Shown in pieces: positions 7,956 to 18,000 of a stretch of 52,960 nucleotides of DNA; position 1 is the stretch's first letter, and each line of letters opens with the position of its first letter. The translations under genes were made by a program, and so were the position numbers. The DNA comes from Oerskovia merdavium (GTDB lineage Bacteria > Actinomycetota > Actinomycetes > Actinomycetales > Cellulomonadaceae), in NCBI RefSeq assembly GCF_014836755.1, contig NZ_JACSQF010000003.1:19862-72821 (forward strand), written 5' to 3'. The notes under the pieces were generated by a model that saw nothing but the letters and a program-made list of their open reading frames with translations, searched no databases and was not told the origin of the DNA.

Positions 7956-9151
7956 CCGGGTTCTTCGGCGCCCTGGCGGAGGCCTGGGACGAGCTCCGCG
8001 TCCACAAGCTCCGCGTGCTGCTCGCCCTGATCGGTGTGGCCGTGGCGGTCTGCGCGATCACGACCATCACCGCGGCCGGCGACATGCTGCGCCAGGTCTC
8101 GGCCGAGTCCAACGAGCGCTGGGGCGGGCGACCCGCGACCCTCAACGTCTCGGCCTGGCCCACGGGCCAGGAGATGCCGGGCGTGGAGGAGTACGTCGCG
8201 GCGTACGACGACATCACGGCACGCTACGAGGTCGAGCACTCCTCGATGGTCATGTGGGCCCAGACCCCCTTCCGGTTCCCGGGCGGGACCATGGAGACCC
8301 AGACCAACGCGGTGAGCGCCGACTGGGCGACCATGCACCGGTTCGTGGTGGACGGCGGGCGCTGGTTCACGGAGGCCGACGCGGAGAACCTGTCGCCTGC
8401 CCTCGTGGTCAACCACGCCTTCCTCGAGGCCCTGGGCCAGCGCATCGCGGACCACCCGACCATCGTCATCGGCGGCGAGAACCCTGTCCTCGCGACGATC
8501 GTCGGCACCTATCCGGACAGCTGGCCCGGCGAGGGACCTGCCGCCTACATGCTCGTGGAGTCCCACCTGCGGTGGGCCTCCCCCACGTCGCTCGTGAACT
8601 CCGGCGCACCGTCGCTCGAGCTCTGGGTCCCCACGGACACGGCCGACGTGCTCACCGAGGCCGTCCGCCGCGACCTCACGGGTGCGATCCCCGGGACGCA
8701 GGTCGAGGTCAGCCGCATGGACAGCCCCGACATGGGCATGATCGACGGCGCGACCAAGTGGCTCATCCTCGGGGTCAGCACGATCGCCCTGCTGCTCGGT
8801 GGACTGGGGCTCGTCAACATCGCCCTCGTGACCGTCCGGTACCGGATCCGTGAGATCGGCATCCGACGCAGCTTCGGCGCCTCGTCCGGGCGCGTCTTCT
8901 TCTCGGTGCTCATGGAGAGCGTCGTCGCCACGATCGTGGCCGGGGTCGTGGGCGTCTCGCTCGCGATCGTGATCCTGCACAACGTCCCGCTCGACACGCT
9001 CATGGGCTCGACCGTCCAGGACCGCCCGGGCTTCCCGGCCTCGGCAGCCGTCACGGGCATGGTCGCCGCGGTGAGCGTCGGCGCGCTCGCCGGGCTGATC
9101 CCCGCGCTCGTCGCGGTACGGGTCAAGGTGATCGACGCCATCCGCTACTGA
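7952..9151 (+). CDS. MacB/FtsX-type ABC transporter permease
   Basis: 399 residues with the type VII ABC layout. There is one N-terminal membrane helix (about 20-40, HKLRVLLALIGVAVAVCAITTI) and a large extracellular domain (about 50-260). Three membrane helices follow (about 268-292, 322-350 and 362-385), with the characteristic GIRRSFGASSGRVFFSVLMESV coupling segment. Together with the adaptor and ATPase it forms a MacAB-like complex. Such three-gene sets in actinobacteria often export antimicrobial peptides or lipids, but nothing here shows the cargo. GTG start with 4-bp overlap. Confidence 0.9.
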   Translation: MTGFFGALAEAWDELRVHKLRVLLALIGVAVAVCAITTITAAGDMLRQVSAESNERWGGRPATLNVSAWPTGQEMPGVEEYVAAYDDITARYEVEHSSMVMWAQTPFRFPGGTMETQTNAVSADWATMHRFVVDGGRWFTEADAENLSPALVVNHAFLEALGQRIADHPTIVIGGENPVLATIVGTYPDSWPGEGPAAYMLVESHLRWASPTSLVNSGAPSLELWVPTDTADVLTEAVRRDLTGAIPGTQVEVSRMDSPDMGMIDGATKWLILGVSTIALLLGGLGLVNIALVTVRYRIREIGIRRSFGASSGRVFFSVLMESVVATIVAGVVGVSLAIVILHNVPLDTLMGSTVQDRPGFPASAAVTGMVAAVSVGALAGLIPALVAVRVKVIDAIRY

Positions 9152-9168
9152 TCGGCGCGGACCGACGA

Positions 9169-9209
9169 GCACGCGGCCGTCCACCTCGTGGGGTGGGCGG
9201 CCGTCGTGC
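9169..9209 (+). terminator. Terminator of the MacAB-like operon
   Basis: Long imperfect hairpin: GCACGCGGCCGTCCACC pairs with GGTGGGCGGCCGTCGTGC, with one bulged base and one G-U-compatible mismatch, loop near 9186-9191. It begins 17 bp after the permease stop. Confidence 0.55.
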
Positions 9210-9239
9210 GTCCCGGGCCGCGTACGCCCGTCGCGGTGA

Positions 9240-9265
9240 TGTTCGCTCTTGTTGCTTTCTGTTCG
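9240..9265. promoter_or_regulatory. Direct-repeat operator candidate for the DeoR regulator
   Basis: TGTTCG occurs at 9240-9245 and again at 9260-9265, exactly 20 bp (two helical turns) apart, in an AT-richer stretch just ahead of the deoR-type gene. DeoR-family repressors commonly bind short direct repeats upstream of their own operon. A weak -10 (CACCAT, 9273-9278) lies six bases before the ATG. Confidence 0.4.
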
Positions 9266-9284
9266 AATGTGTCACCATGGCAGC

Positions 9285-10130
9285 ATGCTCGCCTCCCAGC
9301 GCCACGAACGCATCCTCGCGGGGCTCCGCGACCACGGCGCCGTCCGGATCGCGGACCTCACCCAGGAGCTCGGCGTCTCCGACATGACCGTGCGACGTGA
9401 CCTCCTCGAGCTCGCCGAGCAGGGACTGCTCCGCAAGGTCCACGGGGGCGCGGTCTCCCCGCAGGCCACGTCGCACGAGCCCGGGTTCGAGGCCAAGAGC
9501 GCGCTCGCCCTCGACGAGAAGCGTGCGATCGCCCGCGCCGCCGTCCGTCTCGTCTCCCCCGGCTCCTCGATCGCCCTGTCGGCCGGCACCACGACCCACC
9601 TGCTCGCGGTCGAGATCGCGGCGGACCCGAGCCTGCGCCCTCTGACCGTCGTGACCAACTCGCTCCCGGTCGCCGAGGCCCTGCACCGGGCGGGCGACCC
9701 TCAGCTCGAGACCGTGCTCACGGGCGGTTCGCGCACGCCGTCGGACGCCCTGGTCGGCCCCCTCACCGAGGCCGCGCTCGCGAGCCTGCGCGTCGACCAG
9801 ACCTTCCTGGGCGCGCACGGCGTGAGCGTCGAGGCGGGGCTCACGACGCCCAACCTCGACGAGGCCGCGACGAACCGCGCCCTCGTCGCGATCGCCGGAA
9901 GCACGGTCGTGCTCGCCGACCACACCAAGTGGCGCACCACGGGCCTGAGCGTCTTCGCGCGGCTCGACCAGGTCGACGTGCTCGTGACCGACGACGCGCT
10001 CCCGTCGACCGACCAGGAGGCCGCGCGCGACGTCGTCGAGCAGCTCGTGATCGCCTCGCGCGACGAGCCGACCCGGCTCCCCCGAACCCCATCCACCCCC
10101 GCACCCCAGGACGGTCGTACCTCCCGATGA
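9285..10130 (+). CDS. DeoR-family transcriptional repressor of galactose genes
   Basis: 281 residues from the ATG at 9285. This start is chosen because MLASQRHERILAGLRDHG is the normal DeoR N-terminus; further-upstream starts add non-conserved residues. A winged HTH (about 5-55, DMTVRRDLLELAEQGLLRKVHGGA) precedes the DeoRC sugar-phosphate sensor domain (about 75-235; ALDEKRAIARAA, ALSAGTTTHLLA, VVTNSLPVAEAL, ADHTKW). The ligand is probably a phosphorylated sugar; the coupled galTK gene points to galactose metabolism. The stop codon overlaps the galTK start as ATGA. Autoregulation through the TGTTCG repeats is likely. Confidence 0.9.
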   Translation: MLASQRHERILAGLRDHGAVRIADLTQELGVSDMTVRRDLLELAEQGLLRKVHGGAVSPQATSHEPGFEAKSALALDEKRAIARAAVRLVSPGSSIALSAGTTTHLLAVEIAADPSLRPLTVVTNSLPVAEALHRAGDPQLETVLTGGSRTPSDALVGPLTEAALASLRVDQTFLGAHGVSVEAGLTTPNLDEAATNRALVAIAGSTVVLADHTKWRTTGLSVFARLDQVDVLVTDDALPSTDQEAARDVVEQLVIASRDEPTRLPRTPSTPAPQDGRTSR

Positions 10131-12658
10131 ACCAGCACCTGCGCCGCACCCCGACCCGCCTGGCCGACGGCCGCGAGCTCGTCTACTTCGACGACTCCCC
10201 CGCGTACGTCTCGGGCGAGCTCACGCGGCGGCTCGACGACCCCCGCCCGCTGGGCGACCGGTTCGCCGCCGTCACCGGCCCCGACGGGCACGAGCACCCG
10301 TACACGGGCCCCGAGATGCGCCTCGACCCGCTGACCGGCGACTGGATCCCGATGGCCGCGCACCGCATGAACCGCACGTTCCTGCCGGCCGCCGACTCGT
10401 GCCCGCTGTGCCCGGCGCGCCCCGGCGCCGCGTACTCGGACGGCGAGGTCCCGGACACCGGTTACGACGTCGTGGTCTTCGAGAACCGCTTCCCGTCGCT
10501 TCAGTTCGTGCCGGGCGTCGCTGACGGCACAGGTGCCGAAGACGGCTTCTTCGGTGGCGAGGGGACCCTCGAGACCCGCGCTCCGGCGTCGGGCCGTTGC
10601 GAGGTCATCGTCTTCTCGAGCGACCACTCCTCGTCGTTCGGCGCGCTGCCCCCGCAGCGCGTGCGCACCATCATCGACGCGTGGGCCGACCGCACCGAGG
10701 CCCTCGGACGCGAGCCCGGCGTCGAGCAGGTCTTCTGCTTCGAGAACCGCGGTCAGGAGATCGGCGTCACCCTGCACCACCCGCACGGTCAGATCTACGG
10801 CTACCCGTACATCACGCCCAAGACGCGCGCGATGCTCGACCAGGCCCGCGCGCACCACGAGCGCACGGGCGGCAACCTGCTGCGCGACGTCCTCGACGCC
10901 GAACTGGCGGACGGCCGCCGGATCGTCCTGGAGACCGAGCACTGGGTCGCCTACGTGCCCTTCGCGGCCCGGTGGCCCGTCGAGGTGCACGTCGCGCCGC
11001 GCCGCGACGTGCCCGACCTGCCCGCGCTCACCGACGCCGAGCGCGACGACCTCGCGGTGACCTACCTCGAGCTCCTGCGCCGCCTCGACCTGTTCTTCGA
11101 GGGGCCCGACGGCGCCCCCGTCCCCCTGCCCTACATCGCGGCCTGGCACCAGGCCCCGGTGCGCGAGGGCCGCGAGCTCTCGCGCCTGCACCTGCAGGTG
11201 TTCTCGGTGCTGCGCTCGCCGGGCAAGCTCAAGTACCTCGCGGGCTCGGAGTCGGGCATGGGCGCGTGGGTCAGCGACACGACCCCCGAGCGGATCGCGG
11301 CACGCCTGCAGGCGCTCGCCCCGGCCCCGGCCGCGCAGTGGGTCGAGTCCTGGCCCGACGACGTCGGCGCGGACCGCGTCCGGCAGGCCTTCGCGGCGGC
11401 GTACCCCGCGGACGGCACGGAAGGCGGGGACGAGGCGGACGGCGCGTCGGACGTCCGCGTCTACGCCGCCCCCGGGCGCGTCAACATCATCGGCGAGCAC
11501 ACCGACTACAACGCCGGGCTGTGCCTGCCCATCGCGCTCCCCCACCGCACGTACGTCGCGCTGCGCCCCCGGACCGACTCGGTCGTTCGCCTCGCCTCGG
11601 CCCAGGAGCCGGGCGCGGCCTGGACCGGGCGGCTCGAGGACGTCGCACCGGGAGCCGTGACCGGCTGGGCCGCGTACGTGGCCGGGGTCGCGTGGGCGCT
11701 CGGACAGCACCTCGAGGAGACGGGCCGCTCGGCCGGGACCATCCGTGGTTTCGACGCCGTGGTCGACTCGTGCGTGCCCTACGGTGCGGGCCTGTCGTCG
11801 TCGGCCGCGCTCGAGTGCTCGGTCGCGGTCGGGATCGACGACGTCGCGGGTCTGGGGCTGGCTGCCACCGATGCGGGACGCGCGACCCTCGCGGCCGCCG
11901 CGATCCGCGCCGAGAACGAGGTCGCAGGCGCCCCGACCGGCGGCATGGACCAGTCGGCCTCGCTGCGCTGCGCCCCGGGTCACGCGCTGCTCCTCGACTG
12001 CCGCCCGGGTCTCGACCCGGTCGACGCGGTCGAGCAGATCCCGTTCGACCTCGCGGCCGAGGGGCTCGCGCTGCTCGTGATCGACACCCGGGCCGAGCAC
12101 GCGCTCGTCGACGGCCAGTACGCCCAGCGCCGCGCGACGTGCGAGGCGGCCGCCGCGACCCTGGGCCTCGCGAACCTGCGCGAGCTCGCGGACTCGGTCG
12201 CCGGTGCGGCTGCCGCCACGGGCGACCCCGCGGCCCACGAGGCCGCGTTCGCCGAGGCTCTCGGCGCGGCGCTCGACCGCCTGCCCGACGACGTCTCGCG
12301 CCGCCGCGTGCGCCATGTCGTCACGGAGATCGCCCGGACCCAGGACCTGGTGGCGCTGCTGCGCGCAGGGCGAGCCTCCGACGTCGGGCCGCTCATGGAC
12401 GCGTCCCACGCGTCCCTGCGCGACGACTACGAGGTCTCCGCGCTCGAGCTCGACGTGGCGGTCGAGGCCGCGCGCGAGGCCGGCGCCCTGGGGGCCCGCA
12501 TGACGGGTGGCGGGTTCGGCGGCTCGGCGATCGCACTGGTCCCGGCCGAGCGCGCGTCCGCTGTCGCGGACGCCGTGGCCGGAGCCTTCTCCCGCGCCGG
12601 CCTCGCGGCCCCCGGCTTCCTGCTGGCCGTGCCGTCAGCCCCGGCCGGCGCCTGCTGA
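10127..12658 (+). CDS. galTK: Fused galactose-1-phosphate uridylyltransferase-galactokinase
   Basis: Single uninterrupted 843-residue frame joining two Leloir-pathway enzymes. Residues about 1-400 are GalT: a Cys pair DSCPLCPARPG (zinc-site region), FENRFPS, and the catalytic HPH motif at 218-220 with His220 as expected nucleophile. Residues about 405-843 are GalK: APGRVNIIGEHTDYNAG near 445, PYGAGLSSSAALE near 550, GAPTGGMDQSAS near 605, and the C-terminal GARMTGGGFGGSAIAL. The GalK part carries an almost complete N-terminus (WVESWPDDVGADRVRQAFAAAY), so two formerly separate genes seem joined by loss of a stop. Product: galactose to galactose-1-phosphate, then UDP-galactose plus glucose-1-phosphate. 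No galE or galM lies nearby. The start overlaps the regulator's stop. Confidence 0.9.
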   Translation: MNQHLRRTPTRLADGRELVYFDDSPAYVSGELTRRLDDPRPLGDRFAAVTGPDGHEHPYTGPEMRLDPLTGDWIPMAAHRMNRTFLPAADSCPLCPARPGAAYSDGEVPDTGYDVVVFENRFPSLQFVPGVADGTGAEDGFFGGEGTLETRAPASGRCEVIVFSSDHSSSFGALPPQRVRTIIDAWADRTEALGREPGVEQVFCFENRGQEIGVTLHHPHGQIYGYPYITPKTRAMLDQARAHHERTGGNLLRDVLDAELADGRRIVLETEHWVAYVPFAARWPVEVHVAPRRDVPDLPALTDAERDDLAVTYLELLRRLDLFFEGPDGAPVPLPYIAAWHQAPVREGRELSRLHLQVFSVLRSPGKLKYLAGSESGMGAWVSDTTPERIAARLQALAPAPAAQWVESWPDDVGADRVRQAFAAAYPADGTEGGDEADGASDVRVYAAPGRVNIIGEHTDYNAGLCLPIALPHRTYVALRPRTDSVVRLASAQEPGAAWTGRLEDVAPGAVTGWAAYVAGVAWALGQHLEETGRSAGTIRGFDAVVDSCVPYGAGLSSSAALECSVAVGIDDVAGLGLAATDAGRATLAAAAIRAENEVAGAPTGGMDQSASLRCAPGHALLLDCRPGLDPVDAVEQIPFDLAAEGLALLVIDTRAEHALVDGQYAQRRATCEAAAATLGLANLRELADSVAGAAAATGDPAAHEAAFAEALGAALDRLPDDVSRRRVRHVVTEIARTQDLVALLRAGRASDVGPLMDASHASLRDDYEVSALELDVAVEAAREAGALGARMTGGGFGGSAIALVPAERASAVADAVAGAFSRAGLAAPGFLLAVPSAPAGAC

Positions 12659-14824
12659 CGCACCGCTGCCCACGAGGGTGCGCGGCGAGGACTCCTCGCC
12701 GCGCGCCCCGTCCGGCTCGGTGCCGCGGCCCGGGCCCCTCTGCCGGCCCGGGAGCCACCAGTTCCAGCGCCCCAGGAGCGACATCGAGGCCGGGAGGAGC
12801 AGGCCGCGGACGATCGTGACGTCGAGCAGGACCGCGACGGCCATCCCCACACCGATCTCCTTCATGGCCACGAGGTCGCCCAGCGCGAAGCCCGCGAACA
12901 CGATCCCGATCGACACGGCCGCGACCGTGATGACGGGACCCGACGCCACGATGCCCGCGAGGACGGCGCGGTCGTTCGCGCGGCGGTCGTCTCCGGTCCG
13001 TCGGCGCCACTCCTCCGCGATGCGCGCGAGGAGGAACACCTCGTAGTCCATCGACAGACCGAACAGGAAGACGAACAGCAGCGCGGGACTCGTGGCGTCG
13101 ATCGTGCCCGTGGGCTCGAAGCCCAGGAGCCGAGCTCCCCAGCCCCACTGGAAGATCGCGACGAGCACCCCGAGCGAGGCCGTCAGCGCGAGCAGGTTCA
13201 GGACCAGCGCCTTGAGCGGGACCACGACCGACCGCGTGAGCCAGCCCAGCAGGAGCATGGCCGGCAGCACGACCGCGGCGAAGGCCCACGGGAGCCGGTC
13301 CCGGGACTGCTGGGTCGCGTCGACGAGTTCGGCCGCCGGCCCCGCGACCTGCACCGAGAACGGCACGTCGAGGCCACGGACGTACCGGACCACGGACTGC
13401 GCCTCCTCACCCGTGGCCGTGCCCTCGGGGGTCACCTCCGCGACCGTCACGTCCGCCGGGAAGTCCTCGAGGTGCCGGACGTCCTCGACGCCGGGCGACG
13501 CGTAGACCGCGTCGAGCAGCGACCGGACCTGCGGGTCCTCGACCGACGCCCCCAGGACGAGCGTGACCGGCTGGACCCCCAGGACGTCGAAGTCCTGCTC
13601 GATCTTCTCCTGCGCGACCCGCTCCGGGGTTCCCGGCGGCAGCGACCGGGCGTCCGAGCTCCCCAGCGCGAGCGAGGCCAGAGGGGCGCTCAGGAGCAGG
13701 AGGACGGCCGCTGAGCCCAGGGTCACCGCGACCGGCCGGCGCTGGGCGAACGACGCCGACCGCGCGAGCAGCCCGGCTCCCGTCCCCGTCCGGCGTCGGG
13801 CCCAGGTCCGGGTCCGCGGGGCAGGGATCGAGGCGTGCAGCACCGCGACCAGGGCGGGGACGAGCGTGAGCCCCGCGACGGTCGTCAGACCGACCACGAG
13901 CAGGCCGCCCAGCGCCATGCTCGCGAGGAGCGGGTCGGCGAGGACGAGCAGCCCCGTGAGCGCCGAGGCGACCGCGAACCCCGAGACGAGGACCGCCCGG
14001 CCCGCGGTCGACACGGTCCTGGACAGCAGCTCCTCGAGCGTCGACTCAGGGGCCCGTTCGCGCTCCTCCCGGAACCGCACGATGACCAGGAGGCTGTAGT
14101 CGACGGCCAGACCGAGGCCCAGGAGGGTCACCACGTTGACCGCGAACTCGCTCACGGGGACGGCACCGGCCAGGGCGCTCAGCGCAAGGAGGGAGGCCGC
14201 GATCGAGGCGAGCGCGGCGGCCACGGGCAGCAGGCCGGCCCGCAGGCCGCCCAGCACGAGCACGAGGACCACGCACAGCACCACGAGAGCGACCGACTCG
14301 CCCACGACCGCGTCGGCCGTGGCGATGTCGGCGAACGTCCGCTCGGCCATGAGCTCCCCGCCCACGACGACCTCGGGCGCGTCGAGGGTCTGCAGGGTCG
14401 CGGCCACGCGGTCCCCGACCTCGAGCGCCTGGGCGTCCGTGAGGTCCCGCTCGAGCTCGACCACGACGAGCGAGCTGAACCCGTCGTCCGAGACGAGGCC
14501 GCCGGACGTGAACGCGTCCGTGACCTCCAGGACCCCCGGGATCTCGCGCACCTCCTGCATGACGCGGTACGCGCTCTCGACGAGCGAGGGGGTGAAGAAG
14601 TCGACGCCGCCGACGACCGCGGTGAGCGTCTCGCCCTGCGGGTCGAGCTCGTCGAGCAACGCCTGAGCCTGTGCGGCGGGCGCACCGGCCGGAAGGCTGT
14701 CGACCGCGGTCGTGCGGTCGAAGACCCCGCCGCCGACCACCGCCCCCAGGAGAGCGAGCGTGGCCCACAGGGCCAGGACGAGCACTCGGTGACGGACCGT
14801 GACCCGACCAAGGTGCGCGAGCAT
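12635..14824 (-). CDS. MMPL-family (RND superfamily) exporter
   Basis: 729 residues with two repeated halves, each a membrane helix, an extracellular domain and five more helices. Helix 1 lies at about 10-30. The first porter domain (about 35-170) is followed by helices from 175 to 345 containing LGLAVDYSLLVIVRF. Helix 7 lies near 355, the second porter domain is at about 385-510, and the last helices contain FGLSMDYEVFLLARI. The buried Asp of both xxxDY motifs is the expected proton relay. Mycobacterial MmpL proteins export lipids; the substrate here is unknown. ATG start with a GAGAGG site 9 bases upstream. The 3' end overlaps the convergent galTK gene by 24 bp. Confidence 0.88.
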   Translation of the reverse strand: MLAHLGRVTVRHRVLVLALWATLALLGAVVGGGVFDRTTAVDSLPAGAPAAQAQALLDELDPQGETLTAVVGGVDFFTPSLVESAYRVMQEVREIPGVLEVTDAFTSGGLVSDDGFSSLVVVELERDLTDAQALEVGDRVAATLQTLDAPEVVVGGELMAERTFADIATADAVVGESVALVVLCVVLVLVLGGLRAGLLPVAAALASIAASLLALSALAGAVPVSEFAVNVVTLLGLGLAVDYSLLVIVRFREERERAPESTLEELLSRTVSTAGRAVLVSGFAVASALTGLLVLADPLLASMALGGLLVVGLTTVAGLTLVPALVAVLHASIPAPRTRTWARRRTGTGAGLLARSASFAQRRPVAVTLGSAAVLLLLSAPLASLALGSSDARSLPPGTPERVAQEKIEQDFDVLGVQPVTLVLGASVEDPQVRSLLDAVYASPGVEDVRHLEDFPADVTVAEVTPEGTATGEEAQSVVRYVRGLDVPFSVQVAGPAAELVDATQQSRDRLPWAFAAVVLPAMLLLGWLTRSVVVPLKALVLNLLALTASLGVLVAIFQWGWGARLLGFEPTGTIDATSPALLFVFLFGLSMDYEVFLLARIAEEWRRRTGDDRRANDRAVLAGIVASGPVITVAAVSIGIVFAGFALGDLVAMKEIGVGMAVAVLLDVTIVRGLLLPASMSLLGRWNWWLPGRQRGPGRGTEPDGARGEESSPRTLVGSGASAGAGRG
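12680..12704 (+). terminator. galTK: Hairpin serving galTK, inside the convergent MMPL gene
   Basis: Perfect 12-bp inverted repeat GCGCGGCGAGGA/TCCTCGCCGCGC, 22 bp past the galTK stop. It lies within the last codons of the opposing MMPL gene, where it encodes a GEESS-containing tail, so coding and terminator functions would be combined. Confidence 0.5.
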
Positions 14825-15043
14825 GGTCGACTACCTCTCGACGACAGACGAGGCGTCGTCGTCGACGCCCCGGCAGATGGTGACAGACGCCGCGCGACGA
14901 GGGCAAACGTGCGGCGCGGCGGTGGAGCAGGGTGGTGCGGGGCCGGGCTGTGTCGCGCGGCCCCTCTGCACCGGGTGCGCGACGCGGCGGGGACCTACCG
15001 TGCGGGTCGCCGCCGCATCGCGCGCTCAGTCAGGGGGCTCGGA

Positions 15044-15068
15044 CGGCGGCCGGCTCAGCCGCCCGCCG
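15044..15068 (-). terminator. Hairpin after the PA14/propeller gene
   Basis: 12-bp arms (CGGCGGCCGGCT against AGCCGCCCGCCG, one mismatch), 13 bp beyond the minus-strand stop. The rest of the 256-bp gap up to 14824 shows only GC-rich sequence; I see no gene in it. Confidence 0.4.
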
Positions 15069-15080
15069 CCCGAGGGTGCG

Positions 15081-18000
15081 TCAGCCGCAGCTCGACGCGT
15101 CGTAGGTCGTCTCGACCACGACCTCCTTGCCTCCGGAGCTCGCCGTCACGGTCGCGGTCCCGGCCTCGATCGAGGTCGAGCGTGTCGCGAACGTCTGCTG
15201 AGCCGACTTGCCCGGCAGGACGCCGGTCATGGTCTTCTTGCCGAACGGCGTGCTGAGCACGACGTCGACGGGCACCGTGTCGTCGTTGACGGCACGCACG
15301 CTCAGCGTGACCTTGCCGGCCACGCACTTGGGCTGGACGGTCACCGACACCGCGAGCTCGGGCTCGGGCTCGGCACCCAGGTCCTTGACGCGGATGTTCC
15401 GGTAGGAGACCGTCTCACCGTTGCCGTGGTTCTGGATCCCGATGAAGCCGCTCGACAGGTCGCGCGCCGGGTCGGTGCTCGTGAAGTCGTTGACGAGCAC
15501 GTCGTTGAGGTAGATCCGAATGCGGTCGCCCTCGACGCGGATGTCGTACGCGTTCCACTGGCCCACGGGCTTGAGCGCCGCGGTCACGGCCGCTGCGTCA
15601 GCGCCCTGGAACGTGTAGATCGCACCGGTCGTGCGGTCGGCCGCGTCGCTCGCGTCGATCTGGATCTCGTACCCCTGGTTGACCGCGACCCAGGGGTCGT
15701 TGCCGGGGTTCGGGAAGCCGACGAACACGCCACCGTTGTCGTCCTTGACGAGCTTCCAGTCGAGCTTGAGCGAGTACTCCTCGAGCTCCTGGGCCGTGTA
15801 CCAGAGCAGACCCATGCCACCGTTGGTGCGGATCGAGCAGTCGTCCTGGCGACCGAACGTGCCGGCGCCCGCGAGGCTCCAGTCCGCGAGGCTCGCGAGC
15901 GTGCCGTCGAAGATGCCGCGGTAGCCGTCCTCGACGTCCGCCGGGGAGCAGATGTCGGGGTTCTGCCCGATCGAGAGCACGTCGAGGTTCACGTTGCCCT
16001 GGTCACCCTGGTCGTACTTGAGGGTGATCGTGTTGTGGCCCGCGACGAGGTCGAGATCGCGCGTGATGGTCGCCCACTTCTTCCAGTCACCGGTCGTGGG
16101 GAGGGTCCACGGACCGACCTTCTGGTCGTTGACGTAGAGCGAGACGTTCTTGGCGCGGAGCTCGGTGTACGGGTGGATGCCGTTCGCGTAGCGCAGGTTG
16201 ACCGGGTAGGTGCCCGCCTCGGGAACCGTCACGGCGAACGTGCGACCGGAGCCGACGTTCTGCATGCCGGCGGCGAAGCCCGAGCCGGAGTAGTTGCTGT
16301 GGTCCGAGCCGAGGCTCGAGCTGCCGAGCGGCTGCGCCTCCTCGGCCTCGTACCAGCCGCGGTCCGCCGGGGCGACGTAGCCCGGCAGCGAGTTGAGCGT
16401 GTACCAGGCCTCGGTGCTCAGGAGCTCAGCACCCTCGTCCGAGGCGAACGGGCGCGGCGAACGCAGGTGCACGACGTGGCCGGGCTTGAGACCCTCGACC
16501 TCGAGCGTGACGGTCGTGCGGTCCTCGGACACCGTGGCGTCGGTGACGAACAGCGGCGTCTCGTCGACCTTGGGGCCGCCGTACTGCTGCGTCGGCACGT
16601 AGCGCCACTGCTTGAGCGAGTAGGCGTCGGCCAGCTTCGCGACCACGGCGTCGGACACCGGGTCGGTGTACTCGATCTCGAACCCGCCCTCGACGACGCG
16701 CATCTCCTTCATGTCGAACGAGTCCTCGTCGACCAGAGAGAGCTTCTGGAGACCGAACCGGAGCTTGCCGGACTCGCCCCAGTTGCCGCCCTCGCCCGTG
16801 CCACCGACGTACAGCGCACCGTCGGGGCCCGTGATGACGCGGTTGGCACCGACCTCGAGGCCCGCGGTGTGGCGGAAGACCGCACCCTGGAACTCGCCGT
16901 CGACCTTCTCGAGGAACGCGCGCTGGAGCCCGCCGTAGGTGACGTCGCCGAGCAGCATCTGCCCGGCGAACTCGCCGTCCTCGACGAGGATCGGGTTGCC
17001 CGGGGAGTTCGCGATCTCGTTCTGCGGGAGCCACAGCGCGGGCTGGGACACGGGGTTCGCGTCGAACTTCCCGGCAGGGGTCGTGAAGTGGTTGAAGAAC
17101 TTGTCCTGCTCGATGTGGACGAGCTTGTTCGCAGGGAGCCACGCGCCCTGGTTGTCCGTCCCGAAGATCTCGCCCTCGGGACCGAACCCGATGCCGTTGG
17201 GGGTGCGCAGGCCGCCCGCGACGTAGGTGACCTCACCCGTCGCGCGGTCGATCTTGATCGAGGTGCCCCGGTTGGCGGCGGGCTGCGGGGTGGTCGTCGC
17301 GCCGCCGTTGTCGATCGCGACCGAGAGGTTGACGTAGAAGTAGTTCTCGTCGTGGATCAGGCCGAACGCGAACTCGTGGAAGTTGCCGCCGTCGGGCCAC
17401 CCGGCGATCTTGGTGTGCGTGTCGTAGAAGCCGTCGCCGTCCGGGTCGGTGAGCTGCGTGAGCTGGTACCGCTCGGAGACGAAGATCGAGTCCTCGATGA
17501 CCTCGATGCCCATGGGGTTGAGGAGCTGGTCGGCGACCTTCGTCACCGTGACGTCCTCGGGGCCGGTCGCGTCGATCACGCCGTCGAGGAGGTACACCTC
17601 GCCCGACGTCGGGTTGGGCCGCCAGCCACCGGAGCTCACGTCACCCGTGGTCACCACGGCCAGCTTCTCGTCCGGGGTGAACGCGAGGCCCGAGACCTTG
17701 GGCTCGAAGCCCGCAGGACGCAGGTCGACGAGCTCGTAGTTCGGGTTGACGGTGTCCAGGCGCAGGCCGTCGCCCGAGGTGTCCGTCGCCCCCTCGCAGT
17801 ACTTGTTGCCGGGCGCGGTCACGCGCACGACGTTGGCCTCGGTGCTCAGCACCGACGTCGGGACCACCACGAACGACGACGCGCCAGGGGTCTTCCACGC
17901 GAGCGTCAGACGCTGCTTGTCGGTGCCCTCGTAGTACTCGACCCGCAGGTCGTGGGCACCGGCGGTGAGGGTGATAGCACCCTCGACCGAGGTCGAGTCG

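Noticed and set aside
11330-11460. Possible frameshift or hidden galK start between GalT and GalK
   Set aside because: The frame is continuous, no ATG or GTG with a ribosome site is evident at the junction, and both domains read in one frame; kept as a fusion, with resequencing as the test.
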